A DNA stretch of 64,000 bases from Bernardetia sp. MNP-M8 (GTDB lineage Bacteria > Bacteroidota > Bacteroidia > Cytophagales > Bernardetiaceae): assembly GCF_037126285.1 (NCBI RefSeq), contig NZ_CP147012.1, positions 3,494,676 to 3,558,675 on the forward strand, in the 5' to 3' direction. The notes beneath the pieces are model-generated. The model did not search any database and was not told the origin of the DNA. It saw only the letters and a list, made by a program, of their open reading frames with translations. Shown here piece by piece: positions 48,401-56,664 of the stretch. The position numbers and the translations under genes are program-made. Position 1 is the first letter of the stretch; each line of letters opens with the position of its first letter.

Positions 48401-48665
48401 CTGGATCTTTTGTCATTTCAAAATCTCTTAACATTGCTTCCTTAGGACGATCTTGTTTAGGAAGTGCTTTGCGTTGTTCTACACTCATTTTAAGATAAGC
48501 TGATAAACGTTGAGCTTCTTGTTTTTGAGCATTATCATCCGTTGCTTCAATGCCATTTTTAGTGAAAATAGAGAAGGCAGAGGATTTTTTTAAAAAAGAA
48601 AAGCCCATTCCAATTAATAAAACAATTAAAACTAAAGCAAAGGTAATTTTCACTTTCGTGTTCAT
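45444..48665 (-). CDS. secreted BNR/sortilin-like repeat protein with three SLH domains and T9SS sorting signal, 1073 aa
   Basis: An N-terminal hydrophobic segment (about residues 8-25) serves as signal or anchor. Residues about 120-750 form a VPS10/BNR beta-propeller array with Asp-boxes such as SDGGQTWN, SQDKGSSWS, STDGGSSWS, TTDAGSTWQ and TTNGGTSWV. Three SLH modules follow (about 775-965; FMAGYSDGTFKPDNFLTRAE and YLSGYPDGTFLPNDKITK). The end (VYPNPVQNELRFNIFS...GIYIVKV) is a T9SS sorting domain. SLH domains bind wall polymers in other bacteria; finding them with a T9SS signal is unusual. Confidence 0.85.
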   Translation of the reverse strand: MNTKVKITFALVLIVLLIGMGFSFLKKSSAFSIFTKNGIEATDDNAQKQEAQRLSAYLKMSVEQRKALPKQDRPKEAMLRDFEMTKDPALGYVPSQRRIQVFKEVQEMSRTRRLAKAIAGTTWTERGPNNIGGRTRTIMFDPNDGNRKKVWAGAVSGGLWYNNDITNATSQWQNINDFWANLAVTSIAYDPSNTQIMYAGTGEGFFNVDAVRGAGIWKTSDGGQTWNQLASTNNSNFHYIQKIAITPGGSVFVATRTGVFRSQDKGSSWSFLVSGNASDIEITSNGTVYAATGIFSTGIVRKSTNFGQDWTIVTPATGGQRIELAVAPSDNNVIYAVASGSNNSVAWFRKSTDGGSSWSNVTIPSYLEQNCQIGTNDFTRGQAWYDLSLVVHPTNPNSVIVGGIDLHRTTDAGSTWQLISYWTGGCNKPFVHADQHTITFRPQDSNVALFGHDGGVSYSSNIWNTNPTFATRNNGYNVTQFYGIATSSVANSNYMLAGAQDNGTIKINSSGISGGVTASGGDGGFPHIDKDNPSFQITSFTNNNYSISKDAGSSFNFVVGNNSGRFINPTDYDDNTNILYSASGSNQYMRINNLTNAINTITLTNVAVNALAGTQISAIKVSPYTDNRIFVADDAGKVIRIDNAHTNSPTILTISKSNIPFGYISCIELGTSDNEILITLSNYGVASVFETTNGGTSWVNKEANLPDFPVRWALYNPNNTNEVLLATETGVWSSDNFKSANLTWGLSSAGLANVRCDMLVYKESDRTVAVATHGRGIFTSDVFKTIPIPADVVGNWAENEIRYMINNAFMAGYSDGTFKPDNFLTRAEFATMIVKVINPPISSNPTIANRSFTDISGHWAEQNILKAARAGYLSGYPDGTFLPNDKITKMQVNLSISNGLGLSGGTSSMLNLFTDKADIPAWATTSISNAVGNRFVANHSDKNYYRPNWSSTRANAVVVMYQALRYLNRAPELYNFYIVVPSNPVSKIAAITQDNKNFEVTVYPNPVQNELRFNIFSKNPIEYVIYEVALGKVVKQGTLDSSRKVDVSTLTSGIYIVKVSVDGITHTKKIVKS

Positions 48666-48750
48666 ATAATTTTTTTGTCTAAAAATAAAGGGATAAAATT
48701 TAGTATGAAATGTAATGGGAGTAAAATTTAGTTAATTAACTAATCTATCT

Positions 48751-48780
48751 CAAAGATAATAATTTTACAACTATTAACAA
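48751..48780 (-). promoter_or_regulatory. promoter of the SLH/BNR protein gene
   Basis: On the minus strand TTG (48780-48778), a 19-nt spacer and TATCTTTG (48758-48751) match the Bacteroidota consensus. It gives a leader of about 80 nt. The rest of 48666-49140 is AT-rich, with TTTACTAT at 48870-48877 and a weak -7-like TATTTTTG at 48962-48969 for the divergent MuiA-like gene. Confidence 0.65.
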
Positions 48781-49140
48781 CTTTATTTTTGTATTTTACT
48801 GAGTGATTTTTGTTATTTCTTTGTTAAATTTGTTTTTTAAAAATGCTATATTTTCTGTAAAAATGTTTTTTTACTATCATAACTTTAAGTTTATAACTCA
48901 AAAAATGAAAGTTTTTCAATAAAATGTATTGCTTATTGAATTTATTGTTATGCAAGGCGAGTATTTTTGTTTAAGTTATCTGACTTAAGTAACAAGTAAT
49001 TTTTTAAAAAAAATAATAGTAATGGTTACTGTGATTCTGATTTATCTCTCTCCAAAAAATGACACAATAAAATAGACTAATTGAGGTTATTTTACTAAAT
49101 TATCTCAAAAACTACTTATTCATTCTCTAAAAATAGAATT

Positions 49141-50853
49141 ATGAAAAACCACAACTTACTTTTAGTATCACTATCAATTCTCTGCTATTTCTTTTTTTTA
49201 CAGCATAACTTTGCTTTTTCTCAAAGCCTAAATTCCCAATCTGTAACTAGTAAAATTGAATCTGTAACCGTTTTTAGAACAAGAGCGCAAATTACACGCC
49301 TCGCAAAAGCAAACTTAAAAGAAGGAAAAAATGAAATTATCTTTACAGGACTTTCTCCTAAACTTATAGAAAATAGTTTTCAGCTTTTGGCAAATTCTAA
49401 TCAAGTAACTATTTTTTCTGTTCAACCAACCATAACAAGCCGAAGAAATCCGAAAGCGTGGGCAATTTCTCAAAAGATAAGAGATTCATTACAAGAAGCT
49501 CGTTTAATAAAAAAAGAACTTTCAGACGATTTACAGATTTTACAAAATGAGGAAATTTTATTAATTGATAATCAAAAAATCAGTAGTCAAACACGCCCAC
49601 TTACGCCTACTGAACTTGCAGAAATGGCAGATTTTATACGAAAAAGAATTTCGACAGTTCGTAAAGAAATCAGACAGAATAATCAAATGCAAGCTGAAAA
49701 TAATTTGCTTATTAGTCGTCTGCAAAGCGATTTGTCTCGCATGCTTAACAAAAGCACAAACTCTAGTTTTGATTTATCAGTTGATATTCCTTCTGGGGAA
49801 GTGATTGTGAGTTTGGAAGCAAAATCTGCTGTACTTGTAGAATTTATGATGCAATATTTAGTTAAAAATGTTTCTTGGAATCCAATTTATGATTTGAGAG
49901 CAAAGGAAGTAGGCGAGCCAATGGAAATTTCATATAGAGCGCACGTAAGCCAAACTACAGGAATTGATTGGAAAGATATAAATCTGACTTTATCGACAGC
50001 AGACCCAACACAAAGCACCGAAACGCCTGAATTTTATGCACAACATTTGAAAATTTTTGTTCCACAAGAAATATATAACGAAGAGGTGCAACTAACAGAA
50101 GAAGAAATTGCAATGGGTTTTACAAGTGATGATTATGGAGGAGGAGATGACTGGGGAAGTGGTGGCGATTGGGGAGGAGAAGACGAAAAATCTGAATCTA
50201 TTGCAGATTATACCAAAACAAAAGAAACAGCTCTAGCTTCCGAGTTCGAAATTAGTTTGCCTTATACCATTCTTTCCGACGGAAGAAAACAACTTGTAGA
50301 AGTTTCAAAAATGGAAGTGGAAACAGATTATCAATATACTGTTTTTTCAGGAAAAAATAAAGAAGGTTTTTTGATGGCAAACCTTTCAGATTGGCAGCAA
50401 TATCAACTTGTTTCTGGTGATGTAAATATTTATTTTGAAAACAAATTTGTAGGTAAAACTTATTTGGATACGCAAAATTCGGGTGATACTTTAGCCGTTT
50501 CATTAGGAAAAGATAGCCGTATTGTAGCTGAAAGAATTACGCTAAAAGATAAAAACAAACGTAAATTTATAGGCTCAAATGTGAGAGAATCAAAAGTCTT
50601 TGAAATTGTAGTGAAAAATAATTTGAGTCGCAAAGTAAATGTGAAAGTCATTGACCAAATTCCTCTTTCTATGGATAGTAGAATTGAAGTAGAAACCGAA
50701 AATCTAAGTGGTGGAGAGCTAACTACTACAACTGGAAAAGTAATTTGGAATACTGAAATTCCTCCTTCTGATTCTAAGAAATTCAAATTAGAATATACTA
50801 TCAAATATCCAAAAGGAAAACAATTGGATACTAATTATGTGGAAACGAATTAA
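49141..50853 (+). CDS. DUF4139 / mucoidy inhibitor MuiA-like protein, 570 aa (copy B)
   Basis: Same domain order as copy A (43639-45342): signal peptide, DUF4140 unit, coiled coil, DUF4139 beta domain. Long stretches are identical, for example GIDWKDINLTLSTADPTQST and FSGKNKEGFLMANLSDW (copy A has FAGK). The difference is concentrated at residues about 307-357, where this copy has an acidic Gly/Asp/Trp-rich stretch (GGGDDWGSGGDWGGE). Copies A and B are in direct orientation around the SLH gene. Confidence 0.88.
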   Translation: MKNHNLLLVSLSILCYFFFLQHNFAFSQSLNSQSVTSKIESVTVFRTRAQITRLAKANLKEGKNEIIFTGLSPKLIENSFQLLANSNQVTIFSVQPTITSRRNPKAWAISQKIRDSLQEARLIKKELSDDLQILQNEEILLIDNQKISSQTRPLTPTELAEMADFIRKRISTVRKEIRQNNQMQAENNLLISRLQSDLSRMLNKSTNSSFDLSVDIPSGEVIVSLEAKSAVLVEFMMQYLVKNVSWNPIYDLRAKEVGEPMEISYRAHVSQTTGIDWKDINLTLSTADPTQSTETPEFYAQHLKIFVPQEIYNEEVQLTEEEIAMGFTSDDYGGGDDWGSGGDWGGEDEKSESIADYTKTKETALASEFEISLPYTILSDGRKQLVEVSKMEVETDYQYTVFSGKNKEGFLMANLSDWQQYQLVSGDVNIYFENKFVGKTYLDTQNSGDTLAVSLGKDSRIVAERITLKDKNKRKFIGSNVRESKVFEIVVKNNLSRKVNVKVIDQIPLSMDSRIEVETENLSGGELTTTTGKVIWNTEIPPSDSKKFKLEYTIKYPKGKQLDTNYVETN

Positions 50854-50935
50854 GATATTCTATAATTATAATTAGAAGTTCAATTTTCTAGAAGATTACT
50901 CAAGGTCTAAAATCAGTATTTTTTATCAAAAACTT

Positions 50936-50965
50936 TTGAGATACGAATAATAAATACTACTTTTG
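50936..50965 (+). promoter_or_regulatory. promoter of atpD-atpC
   Basis: TTG (50936-50938), a 19-nt spacer and TACTTTTG (50958-50965) match the consensus. The leader to the atpD ATG is about 175 nt. It contains ATTAGCTTCGCT (51101-51112) and CGTAATTCGTAATTA, the same tract as before rpsJ. Confidence 0.75.
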
Positions 50966-51136
50966 CAGTTAAATTAAATACGCTTCTATATCTTTATAGT
51001 TAAGAAGCTATCAAGAAAAAACTAAAACGTTTAATTGATTTAATCATCATAACGAATGGATTACGCTATTTTGAATTATTTGCTTAGTTTGTAATTCTCA
51101 ATTAGCTTCGCTGAATATTCATTTCGTAATTCGTAA

Positions 51137-52648
<1,512 letters not shown>

Positions 52649-52654
52649 AAATAA

Positions 52655-52733
52655 AGTTAGAAGTTAGATTTTAGAAGTTAGAATTTAATTAAACTTCAGA
52701 AATCTAACTTCTAAATTCTAAAATCTAAATTAG
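52655..52733. repeat. long inverted repeat between atpD and atpC
   Basis: TTAGATTTTAGAA (52664-52676) and TTCTAAAATCTAA (52716-52728) are exact complements within a longer degenerate pairing (AAGTTAGAAG / CTAACTTCTAA). It fills nearly all of the 93-bp spacer. No T run follows, so read-through into atpC is expected. Confidence 0.65.
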
Positions 52734-52741
52734 TATAAATT

Positions 52742-53011
52742 ATGTTTTTGGAAATTATTACTCCAGACGATAAAGTATTTTCAGGACAAGCAACAGGTGT
52801 GTTAGTTCCAGGTTCGGAAGCAAAAGGTTCTTTCGAAGTATTGGACAATCACGCTGCTCTTGTTAGTTCTTTGCAAGAAGGAAAGGTAAGAATACGTACC
52901 CAAGAAGGAAAAGAAGTTTTCTATACTATTAGTGGTGGCGTAATTGAAGTGCTTAATAACCACGTTATTATCTTGGCAGAGTCTAGTCAATTAGATCAAT
53001 TTGCTAAGTAA
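52742..53011 (+). CDS. atpC: ATP synthase F1 subunit epsilon, short form
   Basis: Epsilon connects the gamma shaft to the F0 ring. The sequence FLEIITPDDKVFSGQATGVL and GSFEVLDNHAALVSSLQEGK, then GGVIEVLNNHVIILAE is the N-terminal beta-sandwich domain. At 89 aa the C-terminal helical hairpin, which inhibits ATP hydrolysis in longer forms, is absent; this is common in the phylum. Confidence 0.95.
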   Translation: MFLEIITPDDKVFSGQATGVLVPGSEAKGSFEVLDNHAALVSSLQEGKVRIRTQEGKEVFYTISGGVIEVLNNHVIILAESSQLDQFAK

Positions 53012-53036
53012 ATAATTTGTCATTAAAATAAAATTC

Positions 53037-53080
53037 TAAAAAACCGTTTTATTCATTTTTTGAGTAGAACGGTTTTTTTG
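53037..53080 (+). terminator. terminator after atpC
   Basis: AACCGTT (53042-53048) and AACGGTT (53068-53074), with outer A/T pairing, form a hairpin followed by T7. Confidence 0.8.
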
Positions 53081-53125
53081 TTGATAAAAACAATAAAAGA
53101 ATTGAAAATCTTAGCAAAATTCTTT

Positions 53126-53890
53126 TTAAAGAAAGAAAGATTTCACCTCATCAAAAAGCCGTTTTACCTGTAAATCTCCAAAACCATAAATAGATTCTCT
53201 TTTCGAAAATTCTCTAAAAACAGGCGCAAATTCTTCACTTTTGAGGTCTTTCATTATCTGAATGAGTGATGCTTTGGGTCTTCCTAATTTCTCTTCACTT
53301 GTTGGAAAGCGTTGAAGATGTGCATCTATGGCAGGAAGCATAAAAGCATAATTTTCGCCCAGTTCTTTAGCTATTTGCACTAATTTTTTGGTGTCGTTAT
53401 TTTTGTAATGTTCCCAAAGAAGAGCAATTTTATGTAGCTCATTCTGACCAATAGACAAACGATTTTCATAAATAGAAATCAATTCAGATTCATTCAAGCC
53501 ACCAAAACCGTACTGCGTATGTTCTTTCGGACGAACTAAAAAAATAGAATTTTTATGATTGTTTTTATTGAGAAGAAAAGCCACAAACCAAAAATTTACT
53601 TGGCAAAACAAATCATCTTCAAACCATAGATTAATATCTGCATTGCTAGGAATAGTCTGTATTTTCTCAAACTCAGAAACCGTTTTTTCAAAATAATCTT
53701 CTTTGCTATATCCTGCATAAGTGCTACTAATAAATCTAGCTCTCGTTTCATAAAACTCTTCCAAACTCTCTCCTTCTACATTTCCATCGACCAAAGCCTC
53801 TCTAGCAACAATTATTTTGTCTTCAATAGTTTTTGGAAATTGTTCTTTTAATGCACTGCCGTTTAGAATGTGGTAGTTTTGAGAATTCAT
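53126..53890 (-). CDS. DUF1835 domain protein, 254 aa
   Basis: The start MNSQNYHILNGSALKEQFP followed by KIIVAREALVDG is the DUF1835 opening. Later SNADINLWFEDDLFCQVNFW and a helical C-terminal half (LGRPKASLIQIMKDLKSEEF) are typical. Function of this family is unknown; it is cytoplasmic. It lies 18 bp after the TPR lipoprotein gene on the same strand. A broken copy of its 5' end lies on the other side of that gene (55235-55297). Confidence 0.8.
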   Translation of the reverse strand: MNSQNYHILNGSALKEQFPKTIEDKIIVAREALVDGNVEGESLEEFYETRARFISSTYAGYSKEDYFEKTVSEFEKIQTIPSNADINLWFEDDLFCQVNFWFVAFLLNKNNHKNSIFLVRPKEHTQYGFGGLNESELISIYENRLSIGQNELHKIALLWEHYKNNDTKKLVQIAKELGENYAFMLPAIDAHLQRFPTSEEKLGRPKASLIQIMKDLKSEEFAPVFREFSKRESIYGFGDLQVKRLFDEVKSFFL

Positions 53891-53908
53891 TTTTTTGAGG
53901 GTTTAATT

Positions 53909-55234
53909 CTATTTTCCATTTTCTAACAAATAAAAATAACTTTTCAGTCCATACGAATATCTATTTGGGTGTGAACCGAGTGTTTTAAAATCTTTTTTAA
54001 TGAGTTGAATTAAATCTTCCTTAAAATCTCGTTTCTCAATGTAAGCACAATTTAGTTTTACATATTGAATACCTGCCGAATTTGGAAAATCTTGTAGTGC
54101 TTTTTCTAAATCTGGATTAGAATAGGTGTTTTTTTCTGCTAATCCCATAAAATAGCTTATTGCAAATCGTTCATCTTTATACTCATTCCATCCTTTTTTA
54201 TCTGTTTCTTCCGAAACTTTTTCATTTATAGTTGCTTCCAAATAGGCGTAAATATTTAGTAATTCGATGTCTTTTAAGGAATCTGAAAAAATCATCAATT
54301 CGTTTTTTCTGGAATCAAAAAACTCTTTTTCGTCTATTACTTTATTTAAAAATGCTATTCTAAGTAATTCGGAAGTAATTTTTCCATTTTTAATAAATCT
54401 ATTTCCAGCAGTAATAAATTTAGAAGTATTAAAAATCTGCTTTATAGAATCTATATTATTCTTCTCTTCATATATTTTTTTAATAGAATAATAAGCCGAT
54501 AAATCTGTATAAATTTCACTTGTTTTTCCAAAGGTTGTGCCTATTAATTCTAAATCTTTTTCTATAAAAAAAGTTTGTGTAAGCGAATTCCACCAGTCTA
54601 CTTCCCAGTTGGCATCTAAAGCTATTAATTTGTAAGCACTTTCTTCATTTTTTTCTTTTGTTTTGGATAGTAGTTCCGACCTATTTTTGATTTGGTCTGT
54701 TCTGCCATGAATAAGATAAATAGCTTTATCAATGCCTGTATTACTTCCTTTTTCAATAGCTGCCTTCCAATGCTTTATTGATTGGTCTGATTCGCTAGTA
54801 TTCAAATAACATTCAGACAACCACAAATCAATTCTAAAATCATTATCTACCTCCTTTTTATATGCCAAATAATAAGGAATTGCTTCTTTATACAGTCCCT
54901 TTCTGTGTAGTTGCATTGCATATTCAAGCGAAAAATTGAGTTCATTTGGCTTTAGTTCAATCGCTTTTTTATGCAATTCAAAAGACTTTTCTTCATCAAT
55001 GTTATATAAAGCCGTTCCAATCAGATACATTTTGTATTCATCTGTCGCCTGACTAACAAGCTCTTCAACACACTTTTTACAATCTGTTTCTAAAAGACAT
55101 GTTGAGAAAAAGGTTGTAAAAGAATCTGATAATTCTTTTTCTGCTTTATCTATTTTGTCTTTACTGTTTTTTAAAGTTTGAGCTTGACAAGCAAAAGAAA
55201 GCAAAGATAGAAGTAGTAAGATGGTAATTTTCAT
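53909..55234 (-). CDS. TPR-type lipoprotein, about 441 aa
   Basis: The frame is open from 55297, but the first 16 codons are a copied DUF1835 start, so Met22 (55234) is chosen: MKITILLLLSLLSFACQAQ is a lipoprotein signal with the Cys at residue 16. The rest is helical with TPR-like units (for example FSLEYAMQLHRKGLYKEAIP). The C-terminus ends YSYGLKSYFYLLENGK, matching the remnant at 36726-36893. Envelope protein of unknown function. Confidence 0.75.
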   Translation of the reverse strand: MKITILLLLSLLSFACQAQTLKNSKDKIDKAEKELSDSFTTFFSTCLLETDCKKCVEELVSQATDEYKMYLIGTALYNIDEEKSFELHKKAIELKPNELNFSLEYAMQLHRKGLYKEAIPYYLAYKKEVDNDFRIDLWLSECYLNTSESDQSIKHWKAAIEKGSNTGIDKAIYLIHGRTDQIKNRSELLSKTKEKNEESAYKLIALDANWEVDWWNSLTQTFFIEKDLELIGTTFGKTSEIYTDLSAYYSIKKIYEEKNNIDSIKQIFNTSKFITAGNRFIKNGKITSELLRIAFLNKVIDEKEFFDSRKNELMIFSDSLKDIELLNIYAYLEATINEKVSEETDKKGWNEYKDERFAISYFMGLAEKNTYSNPDLEKALQDFPNSAGIQYVKLNCAYIEKRDFKEDLIQLIKKDFKTLGSHPNRYSYGLKSYFYLLENGK

Positions 55235-55297
55235 ATAAGTATTTTTGTGTTCTTTTAGAGAATCTCCGTTTAGAATGTGGTAGTTTTTGGGGTTCAT
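55235..55297 (-). pseudogene. 5' fragment of a second DUF1835 gene
   Basis: Codons 1-16 read MNPKNYHILNGDSLKE, against MNSQNYHILNGSALKE in the intact gene at 53890. The next codons (HKNTY) leave the family and run in frame into the lipoprotein start. The fragment is the upstream part of a duplicated DUF1835 gene. Confidence 0.75.
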
Positions 55298-55489
55298 TTA
55301 ATTCAAATCATTTAAAAGGTTTTCAAAAGAATCTTCATCAGCTAATTTCCCTTGCATATTTTTGATATTCTGCATAGAAAAATGGTATTCAGAAATAAAT
55401 AAATTTACATCAAATTTTTCTTTGATTGTTTTTACATACTTCAAAGCAGGGTTTGAATATTCTACCAACTCATAAATCATTTTTTCCAA
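55298..55489 (-). CDS. small hypothetical protein, possibly 5'-truncated
   Basis: The frame ends one base before the DUF1835 fragment. The first start codon is TTG 55489 or ATG 55480, yet the same frame stays open and protein-like upstream to a stop near 55546 (VEQIKDKLFRVIQEIKQEEL) with no ATG. It therefore either uses a non-ATG start, overlapping the end of the upstream gene, or has lost its true 5' end. Function unknown. Confidence 0.4.
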   Translation of the reverse strand: MEKMIYELVEYSNPALKYVKTIKEKFDVNLFISEYHFSMQNIKNMQGKLADEDSFENLLNDLN

Positions 55490-55545
55490 AGAATTAAATA
55501 ATTCTTCTTGTTTTATTTCCTGTATGACTCTGAATAGTTTGTCTT

Positions 55546-56019
55546 TTATTTGTTCAACGTTTTACCAATTCTAAAATCCCCATCTTTATTATCATAATTG
55601 TAATATTTCCCCCAAATATCTTTATATTCCAATTGAAAGAAAAAATTTCTTGATGAATCATATTTACAATCATATTGATATTTATCAAATAGGGGAGTGT
55701 AAGAGATTATTTCCCATGTTATATTATTATTGAGATTTTTTGGAACAGTTTGATTATTAGTATGATAATAATTAAATAACATACTTACTACTTTTTGTCC
55801 TTGTTTTTCATAAGCTCTATCAGCTAAGGATAAAAAAATGATTCCACTTAAAGACAGAGAAATAAGAAGTCTTGAAAACACCTTTAATTTTTTAAGAGTA
55901 GAATATAAGACTAGAGCAATAGTTAAACAATGCATCCATAATCCTATGTTTGGTAAAAGATAAAATAACAATAGCGATGTTAGTATGGATATTAATTTGA
56001 TTGTTATTGATTTATTCAT
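55546..56019 (-). CDS. hypothetical membrane protein, 157 aa
   Basis: Two or three hydrophobic helices occupy residues 7-66, then a soluble, aromatic-rich C-terminal half. There is no recognised motif. It sits in the accessory cluster 53126-56530. Confidence 0.55.
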   Translation of the reverse strand: MNKSITIKLISILTSLLLFYLLPNIGLWMHCLTIALVLYSTLKKLKVFSRLLISLSLSGIIFLSLADRAYEKQGQKVVSMLFNYYHTNNQTVPKNLNNNITWEIISYTPLFDKYQYDCKYDSSRNFFFQLEYKDIWGKYYNYDNKDGDFRIGKTLNK

Positions 56020-56068
56020 TTTTAGATATAAGATGAAAAATATTTATACTGTGATTCATCATCGTACT

Positions 56069-56530
56069 CTAATCCAATTCTAGTTCCTTTTCAAGTACCC
56101 AATCAGAATGAGCAAGAATTTCCAATTGCATAATTTGATTATGCTCTTCTTTATCAAAAAAGGAAAGAGAACCATCTCGCTTAAAGAAAAATTTAAAATC
56201 TTCATTTACTTCAATAGTTTCAGTTTCTGTCAACTCATTTCCGTTTTCCAAAATCCTACCTTTAAAGTGAAACCAACCTCCATAAAGATGTTTTCCTATT
56301 TCAATTTTACATATGTGGTGCAGTTCAGAACCTTTTTTATAATCTATTCCTAGTTGAATCATCAGATTAAGGACTTCTTTTGGATAAATATTTTCTCTAT
56401 TGACTAGAAAGTTTCTGCAACCATGACAATTACAAGAGAAAAGGTTACTGAATTGAATATTATCATAGACTTCTTTAGTTCTATCAAAATCTACTTCAAA
56501 AATCTGATTTTTGTAAGTTATTGTTTTCAT
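56069..56530 (-). CDS. hypothetical protein with CNCHGCRNF motif, 153 aa
   Basis: FSCNCHGCRNF (about residues 31-41) holds three closely spaced cysteines and could bind metal. The following LGIDYKKGSELHH and LYGGWFHFKGRI are also motif-like. No signal peptide. I recall similar small bacterial proteins but cannot name a function. It is the first gene of the leftward accessory cluster, next to a dispersed repeat (56554). Confidence 0.6.
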   Translation of the reverse strand: MKTITYKNQIFEVDFDRTKEVYDNIQFSNLFSCNCHGCRNFLVNRENIYPKEVLNLMIQLGIDYKKGSELHHICKIEIGKHLYGGWFHFKGRILENGNELTETETIEVNEDFKFFFKRDGSLSFFDKEEHNQIMQLEILAHSDWVLEKELELD

Positions 56531-56553
56531 TTCGTGTTATTTATAAAAAACTA

Positions 56554-56584
56554 GCCGTTGTTTGTGTCCCCACAAACGACACCA
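56554..56584. repeat. copy 4 of the GTTGTTGGTGTC-type dispersed inverted repeat
   Basis: GTTGTTTGTG (56557-56566) pairs with CACAAACGAC (56571-56580), with one G-T wobble and a TCCC loop. It lies between the mutase stop and the CNCHGC gene. Confidence 0.6.
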
Positions 56585-56664
56585 TTTTTCTTTTTCAAAG
56601 CATTCATCCTGCCTTTCATCATAAAAATCATATAAATCACTCGCCAATCCTACCCAAGCATTTC

